DNA from: Desulfarculaceae bacterium
Lineage (GTDB): Bacteria; Desulfobacterota; Desulfarculia; Desulfarculales; Desulfarculaceae
Length of the DNA stretch: 64,000 nucleotides
Reading direction: 5' to 3'
Assembly (NCBI GenBank): GCA_021737645.1
Contig: JAIPDO010000003.1
Coordinates: 1 to 64,000, forward strand
Shown here: in pieces, positions 8,686 to 16,761 of the stretch
Numbering within the stretch: position 1 is the stretch's first letter
How the letters are laid out: every line of letters begins with the position of its first letter
Translations under genes and position numbers: made by a program
The notes under the pieces: model-generated
Database searches by the model: none
Told to the model about the DNA's origin: nothing
Seen by the model: the letters and a program-made list of their open reading frames with translations, nothing else

Positions 8686-8868
8686 ATGTCCAAGCGTAAG
8701 TACAAAGTTCGCGCCGAATGCCCCGCCTGCGCCTGCGGGGACCTCACCTTCCTGGGCCCGGAAAAAATGCGCGAGAAATTCATCGGCGACGAGGCCGAGA
8801 TCGAAATCACCTGCCCCATGTGCGGCCACAAGCACAAGAGCCAGTTGGATGAAATAGAAGACAAGTAG
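8686..8868 (+). CDS. Small zinc-ribbon-like protein
   Basis: This 60-residue protein has a CPAC-ACG knuckle near the N-terminus and CPMCGHKH near residue 46, giving a four-Cys zinc-ribbon pattern, followed by an acidic tail. GGGAG lies just before the ATG at 8686, which I chose over a longer frame starting at 8611. It is followed at once by a strong intrinsic terminator, so it is a single-gene unit. The function is unknown; similar small ribbons bind nucleic acid or act as metal or protein adaptors. Confidence 0.7.
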   Translation: MSKRKYKVRAECPACACGDLTFLGPEKMREKFIGDEAEIEITCPMCGHKHKSQLDEIEDK

Positions 8869-8873
8869 GCCGG

Positions 8874-8898
8874 GCGGGCCGTGAACCGGCCCGCTTTT
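8874..8898 (+). terminator. Rho-independent terminator after the zinc-ribbon gene
   Basis: A perfect 8-bp GC stem (GCGGGCCG / CGGCCCGC) with a five-base loop is followed by TTTT. It lies 5 bp after the stop at 8868 and before the next gene, which excludes the in-frame GTG at 8881 as the next start. Confidence 0.8.
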
Positions 8899-8931
8899 CA
8901 CCCCATCGCCCCGGAGAGCAAGCGAGCCTTC

Positions 8932-10977
8932 ATGGAAAATCGGTTGGCCCAGGAAAAAAGCCCCTATCTTTTGCAGCACGCCCACAATCCCGTGGCCTGG
9001 CAGCCCTGGGGCCAAGAGGCTATGGATCTGGCCAAGGCCCAGGACAAGCCCATCTTCCTTTCCATAGGCTACGCAACCTGCCACTGGTGTCATGTCATGG
9101 CCCACGAGTCCTTCGAGGACGCCGAGGTGGCCGAGCTCTTGAACCGGGAGTACGTGCCCATCAAGGTGGACCGCGAGGAGCGGCCCGATCTGGACGGGGT
9201 GTACATGGCCGTGTGCCAGACCCTCACCGGCCGGGGGGGCTGGCCGCTGAGCGTGTGGCTCACTCCTGACGGCAAGCCTTTTTATGCGGGCACCTACTTT
9301 CCCAAGAACACCCGCCAGGGCATGCCCGGCTTCATCCCGGTGCTCGCCGAACTGGCCCGGCGCTGGAAAAGCCCGGAGCGGGTGAAAATGCTAAACGCCA
9401 GCCAGGAGATCATCAAGGCGCTCAATAACACGGCCCAGGGCGGGGCGGAGGCCTTGGGCCAAAAGACCCTGCAAGGGGCCTACGAGGGTTTGGCCCAGAT
9501 CTACGACTCCCAGCACGGCGGCTTCGGCCAGGCCCCCAAGTTCCCCAGCCCCCACCACCTCACCTTCCTTTTGCGCTGGCATCTGCGCGCGCCCAAGGAC
9601 CAGGCCCTCGCCATGGTGGAAAAGACCCTCGGCGAGATGTGGCGGGGCGGCATGTTCGACCAGGTGGGGGGCGGCTTTCACCGCTATTCGGTGGACGCCC
9701 AGTGGCTGGTGCCCCACTTCGAGAAGATGCTCTACGACCAGGCCATGCTGACCATGGCCTATGTGGAGGCCTATCAGCTGACCGGCAACCCGGAGCACGC
9801 CCAGGCGGCCCGCGAGGTGCTGGCCTACGTGCTCAGAGACATGACCTCGCCTGAGGGCGGGTTCTACTCCGCCGAGGACGCGGACTCCGAGGGCGAGGAG
9901 GGGCTGTTCTACGTGTGGACCCCGGCCCGGGTGTCCGAAGTGCTGGGGCCGGAACTGGGTGCGCGCTTTTGCCGGGCCTACAACATCACCGAACAGGGCA
10001 ACTTTGAGCACGGCCTGTCCATCGCCCACCTCACCCAGGGCTGGGAGGCCCTGGCCCAGGCCGAGGGCGTGAGCGTACAGGCCTTGCGGGAGGAGATGGC
10101 CTCGGCCCGGCAACAGCTTTTCGCCGCCCGCGAAAAACGGGTGCATCCCCTGAAGGACGACAAGATCATCACCTCCTGGAACGGGCTGATGATCGCCGCC
10201 CTGTCCATGGCCGGGGCCGCCCTGGGCCAGCCCCAATACCTGGAGGCCGCCGCCCGGGCCGCCGCATTCGTGGAGAAGCACCTCACCACCGAGAGCGGCC
10301 GCTTGCAGCGCCGCTGGCGGGAGGGGCATCTCACCGGGCCGGGCTATTTGGAGGACTACGCCTTTTATGTCTGGGGGCTCATCGAGCTGCACCAGGCCGG
10401 GCAGGACCCGGCCAATCTGGAGCGGGCCCTGGAACTGGCCGAACTGGCGGGCCGTTTGTTCTGGGACGACGAGGCAGGGGGCTACTTCTACACCCCGGCC
10501 GACGGCGAGGCGCTTATCTTCAGGGACAAGGAGATCTATGACGGGGCTCTGCCCTCGGGCAACTCAGTGATGGCCTACAACCTGCTGCGCCTGGGTCGCT
10601 TGACCGCCCGGCCGGAGATGGAACAGCGGGGCGAAGAAGTGATGAGCGCCTTTGCCGGTGCGGTGGGGCGCATGCCCATGGCCTACACCCAGCTCATGAA
10701 CGCCCTTGATTTTGCCCAAGGCCCCAGCCAGGAAGTGGTGGTGGTGGGCCGGGTGGGCGAGGCGGACACCGATGCCATGCTGGCCAAGGTGCGCTCCCGC
10801 TTCGGCCCCCGCCGGGTGCTGTTGTTTCGGCCGGTGGGCCGGGGAGCGCCCCTGGTGGAGTCCCTGGCTCCCTACAGCGCGGAGATGGAGATGGTGGACG
10901 GCGCGGCCACGGCCTACGTGTGCACCGGCTATGCCTGCCAGAGCCCGGTGAACGACCCGGCCGATTTGGTGCTTTAG
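8932..10977 (+). CDS. Thioredoxin-domain protein of the YyaL/SSP411 family
   Basis: The 681-residue protein begins with the family hallmark [21 protein letters not shown], then a thioredoxin-like domain with CHWCH at residues 50-54, and continues as a long alpha/alpha toroid resembling N-acylglucosamine 2-epimerases and glycosidases. Family members are widespread (bacterial YyaL, human SPATA20), but their reaction is not established. I start it at ATG 8932 because the in-frame GTG at 8881 sits inside the preceding terminator stem. The gene stands alone, with a convergent MFS gene downstream. Confidence 0.85.
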   Translation: MENRLAQEKSPYLLQHAHNPVAWQPWGQEAMDLAKAQDKPIFLSIGYATCHWCHVMAHESFEDAEVAELLNREYVPIKVDREERPDLDGVYMAVCQTLTGRGGWPLSVWLTPDGKPFYAGTYFPKNTRQGMPGFIPVLAELARRWKSPERVKMLNASQEIIKALNNTAQGGAEALGQKTLQGAYEGLAQIYDSQHGGFGQAPKFPSPHHLTFLLRWHLRAPKDQALAMVEKTLGEMWRGGMFDQVGGGFHRYSVDAQWLVPHFEKMLYDQAMLTMAYVEAYQLTGNPEHAQAAREVLAYVLRDMTSPEGGFYSAEDADSEGEEGLFYVWTPARVSEVLGPELGARFCRAYNITEQGNFEHGLSIAHLTQGWEALAQAEGVSVQALREEMASARQQLFAAREKRVHPLKDDKIITSWNGLMIAALSMAGAALGQPQYLEAAARAAAFVEKHLTTESGRLQRRWREGHLTGPGYLEDYAFYVWGLIELHQAGQDPANLERALELAELAGRLFWDDEAGGYFYTPADGEALIFRDKEIYDGALPSGNSVMAYNLLRLGRLTARPEMEQRGEEVMSAFAGAVGRMPMAYTQLMNALDFAQGPSQEVVVVGRVGEADTDAMLAKVRSRFGPRRVLLFRPVGRGAPLVESLAPYSAEMEMVDGAATAYVCTGYACQSPVNDPADLVL

Positions 10978-11164
10978 ATCGGCGCTTGAGGCCTTACGGG
11001 GATAAAGAGGTTTGGAAAGGGTAAGAACTGTTGGACGGCATCCGTCTCGGCGGCGCGGAGGCGCCTGGCCAAGGCGGGCCGCCCTGAGCGTCCCATCTCC
11101 AACGGCGTGACGGTTTCTGCGCCACGAGAGGAGCCTATTGCCGGAGCCATGACCACCGCGCCCC

Positions 11165-12361
11165 CTAAGTGCGCGGTGGACGCACCAAAAAGATCAGCCC
11201 AGCCGCGATCAGCAGGAAAATCCCCAGATAGCCGAACACCAGGGCGAAGTCCCCGTCCGTGGCGTCCAGCAGATGCCCGCCCAGCCAGGGGCCCAGGGCT
11301 CCGGCCAAAAAGCCGTAGGCCGTGAACACCAGCCCGAAGATGGCCCCGAAGTGCTCCAGGCCGAAGCAGTCGGTGGCCAGGGGGGCGCTCACCGAAAACA
11401 GGGTGCCAAAGGAAAAGCCCACCACCGCGGCCAATCCGGCCCATATATACAAACCCTGCACCTGGGGCAATAGCAGATAGGCGGCCCCGGCCACGGCGAA
11501 GGCCCCGGCCAGGGTCAGATTGCGCCCCAGGTAGTCCGATAGCCATCCGCTGGCCAGGCGGCTCAGGCCGTTGGTCAAGTTGAAGGCGGTGAGGATCATC
11601 ACTGCCTGGGCCAGGTCTAGACCGTGGGCCAAGCCGAAGCTGATGGACTGGGTGACCATGGCGATGCCCGCCGCTCCGGCCAGGGCCCAAACGCACCACA
11701 AGGCCCAAAACGAACGGGTGCGCACTGCTTGGGCCACCCGCAGGGAAGGCCCCGGCGCGCCGTGTCCCGCGCTCTCCACCGAGGGTCGGGCCACGGGGAA
11801 GGACATGAAGGGCGCGGCGATCAGGCCGGTAATCAGGGCGGCCAGGCCCGCCACCAGGCACAGGGCGGTGGAGCCCAACTCGGCCAGCACGAAGGAGTAC
11901 AGCGGCGCGGTGGCCGCGGCGGACAGGCCGAAGACCATGCTCACCAGGCCGGTCACCAGGCCGCGGCGCAGGGGAAACCAGCGCTGCACCACACTGAGCG
12001 CGGGCAGGTAGATGAAGGACTGGGATGCCCCTGTGATAAGGGCCCAGAGGTGCACCGCCGTAATACTGGGGGCCAGGGGTAGGGCCAGGGCCACCACGGC
12101 GGCGATGATGGTGCCCAGGCTGACCATGCGCGCCGGCCCCAGGCGCTCTTGCCAGCGCCCGGCCAGATACATGCTCGATCCCACCCCCAGCAGCAGGAAA
12201 AAGAGAATCTGGCCCACCGCCGCCCGCTCCACCGCAAAGGCGGCCTGCCAGTGATGGGCCATGATGCCGGGGAAGCCGAAGGCCATGGAGCCGGGCCAAA
12301 AGATGGCCGCGCAACTGGACCACAGGGCCCTTTCCGGAGTAGGCGAGGGCGACACGTTCAT
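11165..12361 (-). CDS. Major facilitator superfamily transporter (OFA-like)
   Basis: The 398-residue protein has about twelve hydrophobic segments in two sixes. The early FPGIMAHHW segment, the WFPLRRGLVTGLVSMVFGLSA loop and the central hydrophilic loop after helix 6 resemble monocarboxylate or oxalate/formate antiporter carriers. The substrate is therefore likely an organic anion, but this is an inference. It lies 47 bp downstream of the lipid kinase gene on the same strand. The 187-bp gap between it and the convergent YyaL gene (10978-11164) shows no clear gene or terminator. Confidence 0.75.
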   Translation of the reverse strand: MNVSPSPTPERALWSSCAAIFWPGSMAFGFPGIMAHHWQAAFAVERAAVGQILFFLLLGVGSSMYLAGRWQERLGPARMVSLGTIIAAVVALALPLAPSITAVHLWALITGASQSFIYLPALSVVQRWFPLRRGLVTGLVSMVFGLSAAATAPLYSFVLAELGSTALCLVAGLAALITGLIAAPFMSFPVARPSVESAGHGAPGPSLRVAQAVRTRSFWALWCVWALAGAAGIAMVTQSISFGLAHGLDLAQAVMILTAFNLTNGLSRLASGWLSDYLGRNLTLAGAFAVAGAAYLLLPQVQGLYIWAGLAAVVGFSFGTLFSVSAPLATDCFGLEHFGAIFGLVFTAYGFLAGALGPWLGGHLLDATDGDFALVFGYLGIFLLIAAGLIFLVRPPRT

Positions 12362-12408
12362 CCATCCCTGGCAGGCATAGCTGGTTGGGGCGCGCGGCGG
12401 CTCGATGC

Positions 12409-13305
12409 CTAAGCTTTGGCCGGGGCCACCACCCTAAGGGCCTGGGGTAAGATTTCCACCTTGAGGGGAGAGGCGGCCACCGGTTCGCCGTCGGCCCACA
12501 ACTCCATGGGCCGGTCGCAGGTTATCTCCACCTTGCGGGTGCGCAAGAAACTGACCTCGGGAACCCCGCCATGGCGGCCCTTGAGAGCCGAGGGCAGCAG
12601 GCGCAACACTCTCAGTGTGCTCAAAGATCTGACCAGGCAGATGTCCAGGATACCGTCGTCGGCCACCGCCTGAGGGGCTATGCGTATCTGGTTGCCGTAG
12701 GTGGGGGTGTTGGCCACGGCGGCCAGGAACAAAGGGCCGTTGTACTGGCCGTCATCCCAGGTAAGGCTGACCTGGGGCGGTCGGTAGCGGCGCAGCATGC
12801 GCAGCACCGCGTAAACATAGGCCGGTTGCCCCCACAGGGGCCCTTTCATCAAATCAACGTAGCGGCTCACCTCGGCGTCAAAGCCCACCGCCCCCACGGT
12901 GCAGTAGTTGCGGCCGTTGACCCTGGCCAGATCCACCGTGCGGACGCCGCCCTCGGCCACCGCGGCCACCAGCGCCTCGGCATTCAAACTCAGGCCCAAG
13001 GCCCGGCAAAAGTCGTTGCAGCGCCCGGCGGGCAGGGGGGCCAGGCAGGCGGAGCTTCCGGCCAGGGCCTGGGCCGCCTCGTGCATCGTGCCGTCGCCGC
13101 CCACCACCATGACCACCTGCGCGCCCTGGGCCACGGCTTGGCCCACCAACTCTTCGGCGTGGCCTCGCCCCTTGGTCAACAACTCCTTGGGGTTGAGCCC
13201 CGCCCCGGCCAAGGCGGCCTGCAAGCGCTGGGCGGCGGCGGGTGCCTTGCCCCGGCCCGCTTGCGGGTTGTGGATCAAAGCTATGCGCGGCGCGGAAGAT
13301 GTCAT
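12409..13305 (-). CDS. Diacylglycerol/lipid kinase (DagK/YegS family)
   Basis: From the ATG at 13305 the protein has 298 residues, the usual length for this family. It starts RIALIHNPQAGRGKA, which carries the phosphate-binding loop, and contains the catalytic-domain signature VVGGDGTMHE near residue 68, followed by LPAGRCNDFCRAL. YegS/DagK enzymes phosphorylate diacylglycerol or related lipids at the cytoplasmic face using ATP. An in-frame extension to 13440 is open but lacks family similarity. A long imperfect palindrome lies just upstream. Confidence 0.85.
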   Translation of the reverse strand: MTSSAPRIALIHNPQAGRGKAPAAAQRLQAALAGAGLNPKELLTKGRGHAEELVGQAVAQGAQVVMVVGGDGTMHEAAQALAGSSACLAPLPAGRCNDFCRALGLSLNAEALVAAVAEGGVRTVDLARVNGRNYCTVGAVGFDAEVSRYVDLMKGPLWGQPAYVYAVLRMLRRYRPPQVSLTWDDGQYNGPLFLAAVANTPTYGNQIRIAPQAVADDGILDICLVRSLSTLRVLRLLPSALKGRHGGVPEVSFLRTRKVEITCDRPMELWADGEPVAASPLKVEILPQALRVVAPAKA

Positions 13306-13364
13306 GGGCAGGGCTTTCAAAGGCCCGCTGGCCTGGGCGACGCGGGGAAAAAGTAGAATCGCAC

Positions 13365-13454
13365 AGTACGGATGTTTCGTGAGGGCCAAGCGGCAACGCA
13401 GTATGGCGATGGCTGGCGCAGCCGGACGCATGGCCTTCATGAAACATCCGTACT
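13365..13454. repeat. 90-bp imperfect palindrome with 24-bp arms
   Basis: The arm 13365-13388 (AGTACGGATGTTTC...) pairs with 13431-13454 at 22 of 24 positions. In one RNA orientation both mismatches become G-U pairs. The 42-bp centre contains a small GGCT/AGCC hairpin. It lies between the lipid kinase and the TRAP binding-protein genes. The shape suits a REPIN-like or MITE-like palindromic element or a structured RNA; no second copy was noticed in the window. Confidence 0.6.
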
Positions 13455-13513
13455 AACAAGCGATCCTAACAGAAAAGTCATTGGCCGGTAAAGGTGCGGC
13501 CCACGGCAGAAAT

Positions 13514-14494
13514 CTACAGGCCGAGTTCCTTTTTGAACAGCGTGAGCATCTGCATTACCCGGGGGTTGTCGAACAAGGGCGTTGCCGAAAGGTCGGCGGT
13601 CTTGGCCTTGAATGAAGCCCGGTCCGGGTTCTCCACCACCTCCATGCCCGCCGTCTTCAACTGGGACAGGTAAAAGGCCACTTGGCCCCGGTTGTGCTCG
13701 CGCTGGTAGGCGGCGGCCTTTTCCATGGCCATGGCTACGATCCTTTGGTCGAAGCGGGATAGGGCGTGGAACCAAATGGGGTTGGCCGCGCAGATATGGG
13801 CCGAGTAAACGTGGCGGGTGAGGCTCAGGTACTTTTGCACCTTGTCCAGGCGGTAGTGCCAAATCACCCCCAGGGGGTTTTCCTGACCATCCACCTGTCC
13901 CTTGGCCAGCAACTCGGTGATGGGCCAGGAATGCGGCACCGGAACGGCGCCCAACTCGCGCCAGAGGCAGGTTTGCAGCTTGGATTCCATGACCCGGATC
14001 AGCAGGCCCTTTACGTCGGCTGCTTGCTTGATCGGACGGCGGCTGTTGGTAAGGTTGCGGAAGCCGTTCTCGGCAAAGGCCAGGCCCTTGAAGCCGGATT
14101 CTTCCAGGGAGGCCAGCAGGCGGCGACCTGCCGTGCCTTGCAGCACCCGATCCACCTGAGCGTAGTTTTCAAACAGAAAAGGAAACTCCACCGCCCGCAC
14201 CTGGGGAGTGATACGGTCAAAGCTGCCGGCAGTGACCACGCACATGTCTAGTTGGCCCTGGCGCAATTTGTAGAGTATTTGGCACTCGTCGCCCATGGAG
14301 CCGCTGTGGAACAATTCCACCTTAAGGCGGCCTTGCGACGAATGTTCCAGCACCTGGGCGAAGGCTTCGGCGCACACGTTCTGGGCCGAACCCGGCTTGG
14401 TGACCACTGCCAAGCGGATGGCCCCCGCCTGCGCCATGCACGGCACGGTGATAGTCAATAATAAAGTGATAATGCTAACTAATTTCAATAGCAT
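13514..14494 (-). CDS. TRAP transporter solute-binding protein, DctP family (orphan)
   Basis: The 326-residue protein has a signal peptide (MLLKLVSIITLLLTITVPCMA) and a DctP-type fold: FHSGSMGDECQILYKLRQGQLDM in the first lobe, VRAVEFPFLFENY, and the GQVDGQENPLGVIW segment, which in this family sits near the substrate carboxylate-binding arginine. These proteins capture organic acids in the periplasm. No DctQ or DctM genes are adjacent, so it must use permeases encoded elsewhere or act as a sensor subunit. The ATG at 14494 has GGAG six bases upstream and is preferred to the GTG at 14506. Confidence 0.85.
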   Translation of the reverse strand: MLLKLVSIITLLLTITVPCMAQAGAIRLAVVTKPGSAQNVCAEAFAQVLEHSSQGRLKVELFHSGSMGDECQILYKLRQGQLDMCVVTAGSFDRITPQVRAVEFPFLFENYAQVDRVLQGTAGRRLLASLEESGFKGLAFAENGFRNLTNSRRPIKQAADVKGLLIRVMESKLQTCLWRELGAVPVPHSWPITELLAKGQVDGQENPLGVIWHYRLDKVQKYLSLTRHVYSAHICAANPIWFHALSRFDQRIVAMAMEKAAAYQREHNRGQVAFYLSQLKTAGMEVVENPDRASFKAKTADLSATPLFDNPRVMQMLTLFKKELGL

Positions 14495-14777
14495 CGCCTG
14501 CTCCACGGTCGGTAGCTTGGCATGTTACTATCCCGAGGCCTGTTTTGCCAAGGAGGTGGTTCAAAGATGTGGGGCGAAGATTGGCGCTTGCGATCCCTAG
14601 GCCTGGATGCTCGGGGGGCAGGGCAGAGGGTCAATATAGGTCATTGCTGGGGCTAGCTCAAGGTTTAAATGGCATTACAGCCGGTTAGCGACGAGAATCG
14701 TGATCATGGACCATCATTCTTTTTAATAAAATAATTTGTTAAAATAAATATCGTGAGTCAGCGGCAGGAGGTAAACC

Positions 14778-15191
14778 TTGACCATGGAGATTATTCACCA
14801 ACCTGAACGTGAGTTGACCATATTCATCGCCAAGGGAAATCCTTCGGTGCCCGAAATCCTGCGGTCTTACCGGAATGCCAAGGAAAGCCGAGGCTTGACC
14901 AAGCACACTCTTTGGGACGGCCGCGAGGCTTCTTTCGCGCACTTTAAGACACATGACTTGTTGATGCTGGACCATTTCATCGCCCTGATCCAGAATCAAT
15001 GCCCGCAACGGATCGGTGGACGCTCATCCCTTTTGTTCGGCGACCCCGAGGATGCCGGGCTTTTTTGGGACTTCGCCAAGCTCAACTACCGGGTGCCCCA
15101 GCGCCGCCAGGTGGTGTTAAGCCTGGATGCGGCCATGGCCTGGACCGTAAAGGGGATCGTGCCTAAAAACGAAATCGGAATCTTTTTGTAG
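14778..15191 (+). CDS. Conserved hypothetical protein, possibly STAS/SpoIIAA-like
   Basis: This 137-residue protein has a strand-helix pattern (EIIHQPERELTIFIAKGNPS, then helices around TKHTLWDGREASF) that resembles SpoIIAA/STAS-like small proteins of deltaproteobacteria, but I cannot name a family with confidence. AGGAGGT lies at 14766-14772, six bases before a TTG at 14778 and twelve before an ATG at 14784, so either may be the start. It is a lone gene with an AT-rich upstream region (14700-14760) that could hold its promoter. The tRNA-His integration scar lies downstream. Confidence 0.6.
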   Translation: MTMEIIHQPERELTIFIAKGNPSVPEILRSYRNAKESRGLTKHTLWDGREASFAHFKTHDLLMLDHFIALIQNQCPQRIGGRSSLLFGDPEDAGLFWDFAKLNYRVPQRRQVVLSLDAAMAWTVKGIVPKNEIGIFL

Positions 15192-15305
15192 CGATCCTCT
15201 AAAAAGACAAATTAACACTATTCACGATAGTTATGCCCTCGGCGATAATCCGGGCCGGGCTTTGGGTGGGATTGTTTGGCGAGCAGGGCGGCGCGCGCCG
15301 GCCAG

Positions 15306-15334
15306 TAAAAAGAAAGCGGCCCCCAAGGGCCGCT
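15306..15334 (-). terminator. Intrinsic terminator that originally followed tRNA-His
   Basis: On the minus strand a perfect 8-bp stem (AGCGGCCC / GGGCCGCT) is followed by TTTCTTTTT. It lies just beyond the truncated tRNA-His copy, so before insertion of the element it would have terminated the tRNA transcript. The element now separates the tRNA from it by 12.2 kb. Confidence 0.75.
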
Positions 15335-15351
15335 GGCGGATAATTGGTTTG

Positions 15352-15417
15352 TGGGGTGGCTAGTGGGACTTGAACCCACGGCCTCCAGGGCCACAACCTG
15401 GCGCTCTAACCAAACTG
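15352..15417 (-). repeat. Distal attachment site (tRNA-His 3' fragment)
   Basis: The 66 bases are identical to 27600-27665, the 3' part of the intact tRNA-His including the encoded CCA, anticodon arm and part of the D arm. Identity stops at 15418. This is the classic scar left by tyrosine-recombinase insertion into a tRNA 3' end. Confidence 0.95.
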
Positions 15418-15587
15418 TAAAATCAATGACTTACGCGATTAGCTGCCCTGTGCATAAAATGTGAAAAAACCCCGTTCCCTGTGAAGTTCACGCAATTCAC
15501 CCCCTGTTTTTCCCGGAGGTCGTGACCTTGTACCACTCTTGGCGGGGCTTTGGCAAGGCTTTCGCCAGCTGAATTGCCTGCCTAGTT

Positions 15588-15616
15588 AGGACAGGGCAAA
15601 GCTTGTCCTATATAAT
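15588..15616 (+). promoter_or_regulatory. Promoter candidate with overlapping operator palindrome
   Basis: AGGACA at 15588, a 17-bp spacer and a perfect TATAAT at 15611-15616 lie 36 bp upstream of the first gene at this end of the element. A perfect 7-bp inverted repeat, TAGGACA...TGTCCTA (15587-15610), covers the -35 and spacer, as a repressor operator would. Nothing codes between 15418 and 15651. Confidence 0.5.
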
Positions 15617-15651
15617 GACTCAAAATAATTCACCTATAATTGGAGGTAATC

Positions 15652-16014
15652 ATGGGGGCAGATGTCAATTTGCGCTATGAAGGTTTTCTCAGGTGGGCAT
15701 TCGCGTTGGGTACCGAAAAATCCATGGTCGATCGCTGGGGAGACCCAGCAGGACTGGCTAATACTGACGTGATAGATAGTGCATTTATGGGGATACCAGG
15801 AAATTTTGAAAAGGCTAAAGCAGCAGTTGCTTATGCATTATGTGTCTCCTGTAGCGTGGGCATTAATGAGGGGATTCTCAAAGAAGATGATGAGGGGTAC
15901 ATTAATCAAGCTATCGCCAAGTGCATGGCATGCGAGAGCCCGGAGCAGTTCGCCAAATTTCTAGAAGAGATTCACGAGAAGGTGCGAATGAAGCATTGGC
16001 CGACAAAAAAGTAG
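15652..16014 (+). CDS. Hypothetical protein at the end of the element
   Basis: The 120-residue protein starts at ATG 15652 with GGAGG five bases upstream. It is soluble and mostly helical, with several cysteines (YALCVSCSVG, KCMACES) that do not form a clear metal site. I do not recognise the family. It faces inward from the attachment site, opposite to the structural genes, and has its own promoter candidate with an operator palindrome. That is the usual position of accessory or defence cargo in satellites and prophages, but no function is claimed. Confidence 0.6.
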   Translation: MGADVNLRYEGFLRWAFALGTEKSMVDRWGDPAGLANTDVIDSAFMGIPGNFEKAKAAVAYALCVSCSVGINEGILKEDDEGYINQAIAKCMACESPEQFAKFLEEIHEKVRMKHWPTKK

Positions 16015-16022
16015 GCTATTCT

Positions 16023-16060
16023 GCCGGGCTGCCCTGCTAATTTGAAAAGGGCGGCCCGGG
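16023..16060. terminator. GC-rich stem-loop between convergent genes
   Basis: GCCGGGC-TGCCCT pairs with AGGGC-G-GCCCGG around an AT-rich loop, with one mismatch in the stem. It sits between the convergent stops at 16014 and 16069. There is no clear T-tract, so its strength as a terminator is uncertain. Confidence 0.5.
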
Positions 16061-16068
16061 CACGTTTA

Positions 16069-16476
16069 TCAGTGGGTCGCTGCCTCCTGTGCTTCGCACC
16101 TGGCTTCCCATGTCTCGGCTTTGTCGGTGATCATGTAACCCAACTCAGCCTCCACTGACTCCCGCCCCACTACCCACTCCGCTTTGATCGGCCCGCAGAC
16201 GAGCCCTTGAGGCGAATCTATGACCATGCCTTCGGGCGTATCAACGGCAACACGGCAAGCGTCAGCGGTCGGGTGAAAGCATTGTGCGAGGCCGCCCTTC
16301 CCAAAGCACAGCGCGTTGATGCCACACCAGCGCACGGCATCGATAGGTACCTGAAGCGTCCAACGCGTCCCTGGCGTGGTTTCAATCCAGTCCCGGTCCA
16401 TGGCCGGGGGGCAGTCGAAATCGTCCATCCTGGGAAAGCTCCAGACCCACCACGGCCAACCCAAGTATTGGGCCAT
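16069..16476 (-). CDS. Hypothetical Trp-rich phage-like protein, possible AUC start upstream
   Basis: From the ATG at 16476 this is a 135-residue protein rich in Trp and Cys (YLGWPWWVWSFPRMDDFDCPP, VRWCGINALCFG). I do not recognise it. The open frame continues 34 codons upstream with protein-like sequence (TLYTIQASGVDLTASWEPGF) but contains no ATG, GTG or TTG. An ATC codon at 16578-16576 lies seven bases after AAGGAG, an ideal ribosome site. Either translation starts at AUC, or the start codon has mutated, or the shorter form is made. It is in the cargo region of the element. Confidence 0.55.
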   Translation of the reverse strand: MAQYLGWPWWVWSFPRMDDFDCPPAMDRDWIETTPGTRWTLQVPIDAVRWCGINALCFGKGGLAQCFHPTADACRVAVDTPEGMVIDSPQGLVCGPIKAEWVVGRESVEAELGYMITDKAETWEARCEAQEAATH

Positions 16477-16642
16477 TGCGTAATGGCACCCGTCGGGATG
16501 GGCGTAGTCAAAGCCCGGCTCCCAGGAGGCGGTCAGGTCGACGCCCGAGGCTTGGATGGTGTAGAGGGTGGTGGTGATGCTTAAGCTCCTTACCTGGGCT
16601 CATGGCCGGGTAGTCATGGTAACTTAAACAATGTTATCGGAG

Positions 16643-16672
16643 TTGACTGCCAACCAAACGCCAACTTATAGT
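16643..16672 (+). promoter_or_regulatory. Sigma70-type promoter candidate for the HNH gene
   Basis: TTGACT at 16643-16648 and TATAGT at 16667-16672 with an 18-bp spacer lie 90 bp before the HNH endonuclease start. It is the best consensus match in the AT-rich gap 16580-16761. Confidence 0.5.
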
Positions 16673-16761
16673 ACCAGGGTCAAAAAGAGGTATCAATTCA
16701 TGCTTTCAGTATCACGCTGACGCCAAACTATAAACTCGGTGCTTCAAATACTCAGGTAAAC

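Noticed and set aside
8881-8931. GTG start for the YyaL-type protein
   Set aside because: The GTG is within the stem-loop of a strong terminator; the family begins at the MENRLAQ start 51 bases later.
9391-10392. Long open frame on the minus strand opposite the YyaL-type gene, and similar antisense frames at 38258-39661, 39547-40791 and 57273-58397
   Set aside because: They are GC-rich mirror frames rich in His, Gly and Pro without any domain, and lie over well-supported genes with clear motifs.
15352-15417. A second functional tRNA-His gene at the left att site
   Set aside because: It lacks the 5' acceptor strand and part of the D arm, so it is only the 3' scar.
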